Assembly: GCA_030427635.1 (NCBI GenBank) | Contig: JAUIBA010000020.1 | Coordinates: 16,401 to 80,400 of the forward strand | Length of the DNA: 64,000 nt | From: Bacteroidia bacterium | GTDB taxonomy: Bacteria; Bacteroidota; Bacteroidia; Chitinophagales; Chitinophagaceae | Direction: 5' to 3' | Shown here: in pieces, positions 19,201 to 27,329 of the stretch | Layout of the letters: the number at the start of each line of letters is the position of its first letter | Position numbering within the stretch: the stretch's first letter is position 1 | Position numbers and translations under genes: made by a program | The notes under the pieces: model-generated | Told to the model about the DNA's origin: nothing | What the model saw: the letters and a program-made list of their open reading frames with translations, nothing else | Databases searched by the model: none

Positions 19201-21185
19201 ATAAGCGAGGTATATGCTGTTTCTGTAGCGCCGGGAATATCTGTCCAGCCGGTACCGGTATCGCACTGCCACTGAAAACTCATGCCACAGGCAGGATATA
19301 AAACCGGAAGGCTTACTGTATTCTCACTACCGGTACACACTGCTGCTGAAGCCGTAAGTGCAGTTACCGGCGCGGGGGTACCGGAACAAGCTGTAGTAAC
19401 ATTGAGCGTGCGGGCAGCTACACAGGAAGCAGCGGCTGTGGTATAGCTCACCGCTACTGTGCCCGAAGCTATACCCGTAACCTCACCTACGGCACTGACA
19501 GTAGCGCTGGCATTGGAGCCGGACCAGGTGCCTGCACTGGCAGCAACGGCAAGACTGACACTGCTACCTATACATGCTACAACCGGACCTGACAGAGGGG
19601 AAATATCATCGCACTGCACCGTATGAACCGACCTGCACCCTGTAGACAGCGTATAACTGATATCAGATGAGCCCTCTGCAATACCTGTAACCATACCGGA
19701 TGAACTGACTGAAGCCACAGCAGCACTGCCTGACGACCAAACCCCTCCTGCCGGATAAGCTACAAGTGCAAAACTATCACCGGCACAAACTGTAGCAGGG
19801 CCTGTGATGGGATAGGGAGCATATATTGTGAATACTTCCTTTGATGAGATACAACCGGTAGGTAAGGTATAGGTAATTGTGGCTGTACCCAACGAATTTC
19901 CAGCGGTGACACCCGTAACCGGATCTATAGAAAGGACAATGGGATTACTGACGGAAAATGTACCTCCTGAAGGAGATGCAACATAGGAAGCACTGCTGAA
20001 ATTACAGAAGCCATCGGGTCCGGTAATGGGGGATGGCAGGGGGTTGACAGACAGTACAGATGTAGCACTGCAGCCGGTAGTGGGGTGTGTATAGGAAACC
20101 AGCGTGGTGCCGGCAGCGATACCTGTGACAATACCGGAAGTTGAGATACTGCCTACCGCAGGGGTACCACTACTCCATATGCCCCCACTAAACGGCTCTG
20201 AAAGCATTGTAGTAAGCCCCTCGCATACACTGTATGGACCAGACATAAACCCTGCAAGCGGATGAACGGTAACCACTGCTGTAGTACGGCACCCTGTACC
20301 AGCCGTATAGGTAACCAGTGCAGTACCGACAGAGACCCCGGCAATGACTCCTGTAGCCGCACCTACCGTAACAGTAGCAGATGCGCTGCTCCATGTACCG
20401 CCGGGAGTGGTGGTACAGGTGAGCGTGGTAGTGCTTCCGGCACAGACACCGAGGTTGCCAGTGATAGCCCCCGGAGGGGGAAGTACATTGACCGTGGTGG
20501 TAGAGAAGCAGCCGGTGGGTAATGTATATGAAAGGGTGCCTGAACCGGGACCTGATAATGCGGAAACGCCCACTCCCCACGGATGAACACTGAACAACCA
20601 TGATGGAGAGGCAGACCAGACCCCACCCAACGCACTGGTCACAATGGTATCGCCGGAGCAAACCACATGACTTACCGATGTTATATCAGGCAGGGGATAT
20701 ACTGTAACAGAGATAGTCCTTTTGCATAAACTAGCAGCGGTATATGTGATGATGGCAACACCCGGAGATAATCCGGAAACAGTACCGTCGGCAGGGTTTA
20801 CAGATAATATAGCCGGAGACGAACTACTCCATGTACCGCCCGATGAGCCGGGAACAGACAGTGAAGACCCTGAGCCATTGCATATAGAAGATGTACCTAT
20901 AATATTGTCCGGGAGTGGATGTACCGTAACAACCGCTGTAGAAGTAAAGGCTCCTAAAGTATAGGTAACCGTAGCTGTACCCGGTGATGAGGATACATAT
21001 GTGCCAGAGGTAACGCCTATTGAAAATGATATATCTGATATACTCCATGTGCCGCCCGACATACTACTGGTGAGCGTACCCGAAGAGCCATTACAAACCG
21101 ACAACTGACCTGAAATAACACCTGCATCGCCTCTTACATGCAGGAAGGCAATTATTGCAATGAGGGTAAAGATGAGATTTTTCAT
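16203..21185 (-). CDS. large T9SS-exported repeat protein, paralogue 2
   Basis: This 1660-residue protein has a signal peptide (M-K-N-L-I-F-T-L, about residues 1-20). Eight bacterial Ig (BIG2-like) modules of about 66 residues follow, each with a Cys at the start, G-G-x-W-S in the middle and a T-G-C near the end. Then come an Ig module, a PKD-like segment with Y-G-D-G, a cysteine-containing linker (D-N-N-T-N-C), a DUF7619-like domain (Y-D-P-N, F-E-N-L-G-N-D-T-A-H-N), two more BIG2 modules, three Ig modules with Y-x-W-x-x-N-G / D-G-D, and a sorting domain starting V-P-N-P-G-N-G. I start at 21185 because the frame upstream runs through a perfect hairpin. Probably surface attached; ligand unknown. 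Confidence 0.88.
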   Translation of the reverse strand: MKNLIFTLIAIIAFLHVRGDAGVISGQLSVCNGSSGTLTSSMSGGTWSISDISFSIGVTSGTYVSSSPGTATVTYTLGAFTSTAVVTVHPLPDNIIGTSSICNGSGSSLSVPGSSGGTWSSSSPAILSVNPADGTVSGLSPGVAIITYTAASLCKRTISVTVYPLPDITSVSHVVCSGDTIVTSALGGVWSASPSWLFSVHPWGVGVSALSGPGSGTLSYTLPTGCFSTTTVNVLPPPGAITGNLGVCAGSTTTLTCTTTPGGTWSSASATVTVGAATGVIAGVSVGTALVTYTAGTGCRTTAVVTVHPLAGFMSGPYSVCEGLTTMLSEPFSGGIWSSGTPAVGSISTSGIVTGIAAGTTLVSYTHPTTGCSATSVLSVNPLPSPITGPDGFCNFSSASYVASPSGGTFSVSNPIVLSIDPVTGVTAGNSLGTATITYTLPTGCISSKEVFTIYAPYPITGPATVCAGDSFALVAYPAGGVWSSGSAAVASVSSSGMVTGIAEGSSDISYTLSTGCRSVHTVQCDDISPLSGPVVACIGSSVSLAVAASAGTWSGSNASATVSAVGEVTGIASGTVAVSYTTAAASCVAARTLNVTTACSGTPAPVTALTASAAVCTGSENTVSLPVLYPACGMSFQWQCDTGTGWTDIPGATETAYTSLMLVPAQYRAAITCGMSTVLSAAVPVAVGHFIASHSVIGSTDTACAPAHFHIAACSAASGLSVTTWYGDGSNTATAMATDGGAAAAHIYHTYTAPGTYTVKHVVYAGGIPQDSVSFSYEYHFCRTASVRYYMDNNTNCSFDAGDNYNPFAITTRVDSAGVPVDTIVATSGFYYPMSGSPGTVYGFQIINASGGISPSCPASGIVYDTVSAIAEHPARYAGLSCSGSSGHDISVSGTMACGRHTARYDMIISNLNCPSVSPQVTLTFSPEYDFHHATIPPTSVAGNTITWNLSSLSASGTATRYISVFLDRPGLPATWLLPGDTISSTLSAEPLSGDAVPGNNVLTRIDTVKSSYDPNDIQVTPEGYILPCTQLEYRIRFENLGNDTAHNIYVLDTLSASLDENSLTPVVATAPMVYTLIHDGAYTIAKFDFPDINLPDSADQDNNKGMVLFTVNARNGIADDTHISNRAGIYFDDNPVVMTNEVENITGLPALTGPDSVCVGTDITLATVFPGGLWSVANPAASVNGGVASGLTQGLDTVYYTVSNSCTSRTVQHEIYVNDIPSAASIAGDSVTCEGWIILFTGSATDGIWSVGTPAVASIDAGGLLTGISAGTTQVSYTRSNTCGAVTTTAAVTVNGFVTPSVSLTHDAAAPICAGTEILFTALTVNGGDEPLYMWLVNGEVIQGLTENHMTYTPIDGDIITAQLTSSLLCVTNNTDVADTLMHITPVVLPAVTASVLPSGILCQSSAAVFSAVSATGGTSPQYMWELNGTQVATGPFYSYLPSDGDIVGVKLASSLPCLLVDTVASPLLELNVDSAYIPVVTIGMVPGAVSGHHQSFTFTAYVSGTAGPAPHYQWLMGSTAISGATDSVYTATISSHDSVTCIVVGSGVCALQSFNSVKVSVVPVGMDEVYIGAGTVQVVPNPGNGNFTISGQLGSGDDIAAEVTDVLGRIVYKTHLQATGGAFSSAVSLPGTLSGGSYIIRLYTGTDMAVARIIVVR

Positions 21186-21222
21186 AAGATACTGTTTTAA
21201 GATGCACTGGATAATATATTCT

Positions 21223-21254
21223 ATGCCATACCGGGTAACTACCCGGTATGGCAT
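21223..21254. terminator. 14-bp perfect hairpin between the two T9SS genes
   Basis: Arms 21223-21236 and 21241-21254 pair perfectly around an AACT loop. It lies between the stop of the gene at 21292 and the start of the gene at 16203 (both minus), so it probably separates two transcripts. There is no strong T run. Confidence 0.6.
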
Positions 21255-21291
21255 TTACTTATCAGAACAGCAGTATCTGTTTTCCCCTACC

Positions 21292-24200
21292 CTATCTTTC
21301 CATTACTATCCTGAAGGTTTTTCTTTCTTCCCCGCTCTGTATAGTGAGCATATACACACCTGCTGCCAGCTGTGCAGGCATTACCACTGTCTCATCAATA
21401 GCGCCACGGCTCACAGCAGCAGACCTGCTCATGACTACGCGACCCAGCATATCAGATATTGTAACTACGGCATCAGCAGCGCCATTGGTCACTACGCCCT
21501 TTATGTGGAAATTACCATTATTAGGATTAGGGAAAATGCGTATCATATCATCTCCGGTAACGGATGTAAGACCTACCGGCAGAATGGTAACATACACATA
21601 GTTGAACGAAGTAACAGCGCACACACCGCTTCCTGTAATACGGCAGGTAACCGAATCATAATCGGCGAGTGTGGTAGTAGTGAATGTACCGGTAGTAACG
21701 CCCGATACCGGAATACTGTTTACATACCACTCATATACAGGAGTAGGACCGGCACCGGAGGCTGTAGCTATAAATGTGATAGGATCGCCGGCATTCACCA
21801 CCAGACCAGGAGCAGCTGATATACTAACCACCGGAATGTAGAGCGGATCTACCGTCTGGTGTATCACTACACTGTTCACCGTATCTGCAAGACGGCACAG
21901 GTAGTTACTACCCATGCGGCAATACACAACATCGCCATCTACAGGTATATAACTGTGCGTAGCACCGGTACCTGAGAATGCACCGTTTACATACCACTGA
22001 TAACCGGGTGCAGTACCACCCATAAACGGTGTAGCAGTAAATGTGACCAGTGTGCCGGCACAGGAAGTATCATTAGGCGATACCGACAAATATGAAACAG
22101 GTGTACCTGTAGGCAATACCGTCATGGTAAGTGTATCTGCCACCACAGATGGGTCTGTACATGCCTGACTGCTAGTCATAGTGACGGAGACATTATCGCC
22201 ATCGGTAGGTAAATAGGAGTATGCATCACCGGCACTCACGATGGTACCGTTTACACTCCAGTAATAAGATGGTGCAACCCCACCTGCTACCGGAAGCGTG
22301 GTGAAGATAACCGGAGAACCGCTACATACTGTATCATCAGTAGTAACAATGCTTACAGACGCAGCCACTATAGGCGCCACTGTTACCTCTTTGGTAGCGG
22401 TACGTGATGCGCAGCCGTTTGTAACCGTATAGCTGATAGTAGTAGTGCCAGCTACAATGGGGGTAACAATACCAGTATCATTTATAGTACCTACAGCCGT
22501 ATTGCTGCTGGCCCACACACCACCGGGGGTACTGTTGAATAAGGTATCAGGCAATGTGAGACAGATGTGGCCCGGGCCTTCTATTGGCGCAATGCCTATA
22601 GTATTATGTACCTCATTGGTCATTACCACCTCATTATCGTCAAAATAAATACCGACACGATTCATGATGTCTGTACCATCAGCCAGACCACTGTAGGTGC
22701 GCACTCTGAAGAAAAATGCACCATCTGCCATATTGTGATGGGAAGTATCAGGCAGCATAATATTGGGGAAGTCGAACTTAACAATATTGTTTACGCCATC
22801 ATTGATAAGTGCATAGTTCATAAAATGTGAGGCTGACAATATTTCAACCGAGGCAGGGTCTACTGCGGCCGGGAGTGTATCCAACACATGTATGTTGTGC
22901 GCTGTATCATTACCGGTATTTTCAAACCTTACCCTATACTCAAGCCATGTACAGGGGAGGATATAACCTGCCGGCGACACTGCAATGTCATTAGGGTCAT
23001 AAGATGACTTAACGGTATCTGTTCTGATAATGACATTATTATTAGTATCTGCATCACCGACAAATGGCGATACTATTATTGATGACATAGCAGTATCTCC
23101 AGGTATCAGCAATGGGCCTATGGATGCCGGACGTTCCAGACGAAGCAGCACTGTCCTTGTTTCGAATGCACCCAGTGATGGGAGATTCCATGTAGCTGTA
23201 TTACCTACAACGGATGAAGGAGCGGGAGATGTACTTGTATAGCCTGTGAAGTAACCATACTTAGGACTAAAATTAATTTTCAATACCGGGCTAACAGGAG
23301 TGCATAGGTTATTTTTTACCAGTACCGTAAACTGCTGCGAGTGCCTTCCTGTCTGAACAGTTGCGTTTGCAGTAAGATCGAACGATGACGACATGCCACA
23401 TGACAATGCGATTTTTCTTACCGGATAGGTATTTACCAGTGCCACAATTGTATCATATACCACGCCTGAAAAACATGACGAAATGAGCCCACCTGAAACA
23501 GGAATATGACGAAATGCATAAATGGTGCCAACGGGGCCTCTGGCTACATAGTTAAACCCACTTGTTACAAGAACGGTATCCAACACCACACCAGCAGAAT
23601 CTATCTGTACTGCCGTAGCACTGTTATTATAAGGCTCTCCTGCATCCATTGTACAGTTGCCGTTAATATCTCTGAAAAGGCGTACCGGTAAAGTGCTGCA
23701 ATAGTTGTTTTCATAACTGAACAGCACCGTATCTACAGGCGTACCGGCATTATAAAGGGTATGCCTTACAGAGTATGTACCTGCCATTGCATATGTATGA
23801 TATATGTGTGCATCTGATACAGGGCTACCTGTGAGCGCCGAAGTATCATATGTGCCATCGCCAAAGGCTGTAATGACTGTAAATGCAGATGAGACACCGC
23901 AACCTGACACATAAAAATGCGAGGGTGAACAGGTAACAGAGGGCGCAGGTATAACGGTATGACTACCTATAGCATATTCTACACCTACATACAGCGGGCC
24001 AGAATAGGCCGTAAGCCCGGTAGAATAACAAGTAATGCGGCAACGATAGTAGTAGCCGGCTGTAGGATTATAAGTATAAGGTACTGTATTGGCACCGGAA
24101 AGCGTAGCCCATGAAAGACCATCTGATGAGTACTCCCACTGTATTATATTGCCACACGAATAAGTGTATGCCGGCAAATTGAGCGTAAGTGGTGTACCTA

Positions 24201-25404
24201 TGCATACTACCGGGGCGCTGGAAGTGATAATGCCCGGAACCGGCGTACCCGTACAGGATGATGTAACCGTAACAACCCTGGTAGCAGTACCGCATGACCC
24301 AACAATATATGATATAGTAGCGGTGCCGGTACCAGTGCCGTATACCACACCACCGGTACCTACAGTGGCTACAGACGACGCAGAAGAAGCCCATGTACCA
24401 CCAGCCGACAAAATACTGAGCGTGGTATGGGAACCGGCACATAACGTAGCCGTACCGGTAATGCTACCCGGTGCAGTGGAAACAGTGACTACTGTAGTAG
24501 CGCTGCAACCTGATGATAAAATGTATGAAATACTGGTAGTGCCAACACTGTTTCCTGTAACAAGGCCGGCAGATGACACTGTAGCTACTATTATATTTGT
24601 AGATATCCATGTGCCACCTGGTGTGCTATGGCTAAGTGTAGAAGGAGTACCGAGACAAATGAGTCCAGGTCCTGTGATGGGAGCCACACTCCCTAAAATG
24701 TTTATAGTATATGAAGAGCTACAACCTGCTGCTGTAACATAACTGACGGTAGCAGTACCCGGTGCAACACCTGACACCACACCACCAGCTGTAATTGTAG
24801 CTATTGATGTAGGCGCAACCGACCATGTACCACCTCCTACCGATGCAGAAATCGTTTCTGGTGAACCAATGCAAATATTTGGAGGGCCAGATAGTATGGC
24901 TGTTCCATTAACAGTGAAAACAGCCATGGCTACACAGCCATTGGGAGCAGTGTATGAAAGCGATGCAGTACCCGCAGAGACAGGAGTAACCACTGCCGAT
25001 GTAGGTGAAGCCGTTGCTACTGTAGCTACCGGAGGCAAACCACTGGTCCAGGTGCCGCCGCCGGGTGTAGAGCCAATCGTTGCCAAACCACCAATGCAGG
25101 CCGACAGAGTGCCCCCGATAGGTGTAGGTGATGCATTGACGGTAACGGTGGAATAGGCAAAATCAGTACCATCGGTATAGGTAATGATAGCTGTACCCGC
25201 GGTGAGGCCATTCAAAAAACCAGAAGAGGCACCAATGGTAGCGACAGAAACATCACTACTGGTCCATGTACCACCGGTTACAGAATTGGTAAGGGTAGTG
25301 CCCATGCCCGTGCATACTGTAGCCGGCCCAAGAATAGGAGGCAGTGCTGCACTGGCGGAAAAAGAAACAAGAAGAGTGAGTAATAACAGGTTCAGGTATC
25401 TCAT
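21292..25404 (-). CDS. large T9SS-exported repeat protein, paralogue 3
   Basis: This 1370-residue protein has a signal peptide (M-R-Y-L-N-L-L-L-L, ending S-A-S-A-A). It has the same architecture as its neighbour but with five N-terminal BIG2-like modules instead of eight. An Ig module, a PKD-like segment with F-G-D-G, the linker with D-I-N-G-N-C, a DUF7619-like domain, one BIG2 module, three C-terminal Ig modules and a sorting domain (F-P-N-P-N-N-G) follow. The Met at 25404 is preferred over one six residues upstream because it directly begins the signal peptide. The tandem arrangement with the paralogue suggests gene duplication followed by gain or loss of repeat modules. Confidence 0.88.
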   Translation of the reverse strand: MRYLNLLLLTLLVSFSASAALPPILGPATVCTGMGTTLTNSVTGGTWTSSDVSVATIGASSGFLNGLTAGTAIITYTDGTDFAYSTVTVNASPTPIGGTLSACIGGLATIGSTPGGGTWTSGLPPVATVATASPTSAVVTPVSAGTASLSYTAPNGCVAMAVFTVNGTAILSGPPNICIGSPETISASVGGGTWSVAPTSIATITAGGVVSGVAPGTATVSYVTAAGCSSSYTINILGSVAPITGPGLICLGTPSTLSHSTPGGTWISTNIIVATVSSAGLVTGNSVGTTSISYILSSGCSATTVVTVSTAPGSITGTATLCAGSHTTLSILSAGGTWASSASSVATVGTGGVVYGTGTGTATISYIVGSCGTATRVVTVTSSCTGTPVPGIITSSAPVVCIGTPLTLNLPAYTYSCGNIIQWEYSSDGLSWATLSGANTVPYTYNPTAGYYYRCRITCYSTGLTAYSGPLYVGVEYAIGSHTVIPAPSVTCSPSHFYVSGCGVSSAFTVITAFGDGTYDTSALTGSPVSDAHIYHTYAMAGTYSVRHTLYNAGTPVDTVLFSYENNYCSTLPVRLFRDINGNCTMDAGEPYNNSATAVQIDSAGVVLDTVLVTSGFNYVARGPVGTIYAFRHIPVSGGLISSCFSGVVYDTIVALVNTYPVRKIALSCGMSSSFDLTANATVQTGRHSQQFTVLVKNNLCTPVSPVLKINFSPKYGYFTGYTSTSPAPSSVVGNTATWNLPSLGAFETRTVLLRLERPASIGPLLIPGDTAMSSIIVSPFVGDADTNNNVIIRTDTVKSSYDPNDIAVSPAGYILPCTWLEYRVRFENTGNDTAHNIHVLDTLPAAVDPASVEILSASHFMNYALINDGVNNIVKFDFPNIMLPDTSHHNMADGAFFFRVRTYSGLADGTDIMNRVGIYFDDNEVVMTNEVHNTIGIAPIEGPGHICLTLPDTLFNSTPGGVWASSNTAVGTINDTGIVTPIVAGTTTISYTVTNGCASRTATKEVTVAPIVAASVSIVTTDDTVCSGSPVIFTTLPVAGGVAPSYYWSVNGTIVSAGDAYSYLPTDGDNVSVTMTSSQACTDPSVVADTLTMTVLPTGTPVSYLSVSPNDTSCAGTLVTFTATPFMGGTAPGYQWYVNGAFSGTGATHSYIPVDGDVVYCRMGSNYLCRLADTVNSVVIHQTVDPLYIPVVSISAAPGLVVNAGDPITFIATASGAGPTPVYEWYVNSIPVSGVTTGTFTTTTLADYDSVTCRITGSGVCAVTSFNYVYVTILPVGLTSVTGDDMIRIFPNPNNGNFHIKGVVTNGAADAVVTISDMLGRVVMSRSAAVSRGAIDETVVMPAQLAAGVYMLTIQSGEERKTFRIVMER

Positions 25405-25553
25405 ATAAAAAGTAAATGACAAAATATTTCTAATTGGTGTTTTCTATACTGCTAATATCAGGCGCAAAATAAATGACAGTTGTTAGTAACAACCAACAAC
25501 AGCCCGATAATAAACCAGACTTAACATTTGCAAAAATACTAACTTATAGGCTT

Positions 25554-26282
25554 TCAGACTATAATGATACGATCGCCTACCAGTTTAGGCACAACCGGAT
25601 GTAAATCAGGCGTAACACAGTACTCCATATCATGCTCCAGGCCGAACTTTGATAAGCGGTGATAATGGGAGCTATCTTTAAGAAACTCTATGAAGTTACT
25701 ACCACCACTGCTATCGTAGAGGTGTTTCGCACCTCTGGCAGCGTCACAGTTGGTATGAAATGCATGCTGTATACGGCTAAAGACAGCACCGGCAAATAAC
25801 GTATCTTCCAGGTTAAATCTGTCCTTCCATGAGGCGCAACCCAGCAATACATTTTTGTTTTGCGACAGCAGATAATCACATATAGCGGACAGATTGAGGA
25901 AAGAGCCGATTATTATCTCTGCGGCACCCTCTACCATATGCAGTAACCGCGTACCATTGGTAGTAGTAAGTACAAGGGATTTGCCTTCTATAAATGAACG
26001 GGGATACTCCAGCGGAGAGTTGCCATGCTGCAGACCTTCTGCCACTTTCCCATCCCGCTCTCCTCCTGTAACACTACCCGGCGTTGCAGCACCTATTGCA
26101 ATACACTCACTTACTGAAGCAACAGGGATTACATCTTTTGCACCATTGTGCAGTGCTGCTGTAATGGTAGAGGTAGCACGAAAAATGTCAATGATAACCA
26201 CAACAGCATCATTGGTATCATATAAATGAAGCAGTGCCGGCGAAAGGCACACTTCGAGACATGGTTTGTCTGCTTTTGTCAT
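25554..26282 (-). CDS. 2-phosphosulfolactate phosphatase family protein (ComB-like)
   Basis: This 242-residue protein matches the ComB family in length and motifs: I-I-D-I-F-R-A-T-S-T near the N-terminus, T-G-G-E-R-D-G, T-T-N-G-T-R and G-C-A-S-W-K-D. ComB dephosphorylates phosphosulfolactate to sulfolactate, known from coenzyme M synthesis in methanogens. Bacterial homologues are common and their role is less clear. It lies 75 bases beyond gldN on the same strand but behind a strong terminator and with its own promoter element, so it is probably transcribed separately from gldKLMN. Confidence 0.88.
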   Translation of the reverse strand: MTKADKPCLEVCLSPALLHLYDTNDAVVVIIDIFRATSTITAALHNGAKDVIPVASVSECIAIGAATPGSVTGGERDGKVAEGLQHGNSPLEYPRSFIEGKSLVLTTTNGTRLLHMVEGAAEIIIGSFLNLSAICDYLLSQNKNVLLGCASWKDRFNLEDTLFAGAVFSRIQHAFHTNCDAARGAKHLYDSSGGSNFIEFLKDSSHYHRLSKFGLEHDMEYCVTPDLHPVVPKLVGDRIIIV

Positions 26283-26289
26283 AAAGCGG

Positions 26290-26297
26290 CAAAGATA
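26290..26297 (-). promoter_or_regulatory. -7 promoter element TATCTTTG
   Basis: Exact TAnnTTTG on the minus strand, 7 bases before the start of the comB-like gene and just after the gldN terminator. Confidence 0.4.
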
Positions 26298-26310
26298 TTC
26301 TGTTATACAT

Positions 26311-26335
26311 AAAAAGCCCCCGCGTATACGGGGGC
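26311..26335 (-). terminator. intrinsic terminator of gldKLMN
   Basis: The G/C-only stem GCCCCCG/CGGGGGC (26316-26322 and 26329-26335) is followed on the minus strand by five T. It lies 22 bases past the gldN stop. Confidence 0.85.
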
Positions 26336-26357
26336 CTGAATATTGTGTGAAGTTATT

Positions 26358-27287
26358 TTAGTAAACCCACATGTCATGTTCTTTATTGAAGATTTCTTCT
26401 GCAGCACGTTTGCTTTCATACAAAGCCTCCATTTCGCTGTAGTTGTGATCTCTGAAGCTTTCGCCATAGCCTCCGGAAATAAGACCGAAAGGATTGCTCA
26501 CCTTAGTGATACGCGAAGCGAACATGCGACTTTCAAAGAACTCGTCCCATGTAGGCCTGAACATATCATTGTAAGGATTGATAGCTTCATAATTAGCAAG
26601 CAGATTACGAATATCGGGGTAGTAAAGCCAGAACATAGCCTGAGAACCACGATATAAGTTGGTAGTAGGGTCATATATATCCTTAACGGGAGCAAGACCT
26701 ACTATACGTACCACCATCTGGCCTACATTACGGTCAAATATCCAATCTTCTTTAACCCTGTACTTGGTAATCTGTTCCGGCTTAAAGTCAGTGACTTTGA
26801 TACGCATTGTTTCAGTACCGTCAATGTCGGTTACATACTCTGTATCTTTTTTACCTGCCAGCATTTCTTCCAACGCTTCTTTTTCCAGTACGGAAGTAAA
26901 GCGATCATCGAAAGTACCGTAAGCTACTATTTTCCCTTTCTTTATAGCGTCAATGAGAATTTCTATGAGCATACCACCGCCGGTATGTTCGTCACCTGCA
27001 TAACGGAAAGCAATATTCTGCTTTTCGAAGGTGTTGATTTCTCTCCATACGCGTTTTTTCCAGAGAATATCGTCTTCTCTTATATGCTGCCATGGAACAG
27101 GTACTCGCTTACGGTCTTTTGCAGCCACACGGTCATAAGCACCATCAGCAGTGCGGGAAGGCAACCACTGAGCACTTACGCCCGACTGAGTAGCCGGAAC
27201 AGCCGGATCGGCCTGGGCAAACAAACTGGTACCTGACAGAATAGCGGCGGATGTCAGCGCAATTTTGAATGCATTTAAAAAAGTCAT
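26358..27287 (-). CDS. gldN: type IX secretion/gliding protein GldN
   Basis: This 309-residue periplasmic protein has a signal peptide (about residues 1-25, ending L-F-A-Q). GldN/PorN forms the periplasmic ring with GldK/PorK beneath the outer membrane and connects to GldM. Identification rests on its position as last gene of gldK-L-M-N and on typical segments such as R-E-I-N-x-x-E-K-Q-N and E-D-W-I-F-D-R-N. It starts 42 bases after the gldM stop and is followed by a strong terminator. Confidence 0.94.
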   Translation of the reverse strand: MTFLNAFKIALTSAAILSGTSLFAQADPAVPATQSGVSAQWLPSRTADGAYDRVAAKDRKRVPVPWQHIREDDILWKKRVWREINTFEKQNIAFRYAGDEHTGGGMLIEILIDAIKKGKIVAYGTFDDRFTSVLEKEALEEMLAGKKDTEYVTDIDGTETMRIKVTDFKPEQITKYRVKEDWIFDRNVGQMVVRIVGLAPVKDIYDPTTNLYRGSQAMFWLYYPDIRNLLANYEAINPYNDMFRPTWDEFFESRMFASRITKVSNPFGLISGGYGESFRDHNYSEMEALYESKRAAEEIFNKEHDMWVY

Positions 27288-27329
27288 ATCCTCTAAAGTA
27301 TTTTAAAGTTTATCTACAAAGTTAAAACA

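Noticed and set aside
21186..21254. 23-codon N-terminal extension of the T9SS protein ending at 16203
   Set aside because: It would be translated through a perfect 14-bp hairpin and would bury the signal peptide; the start at 21185 is better.
25466..25500. Short GTTGTT/AACAAC palindrome before the T9SS gene at 21292
   Set aside because: The arms are only six bases and low in complexity; not distinguishable from chance in A/T-rich intergenic DNA.
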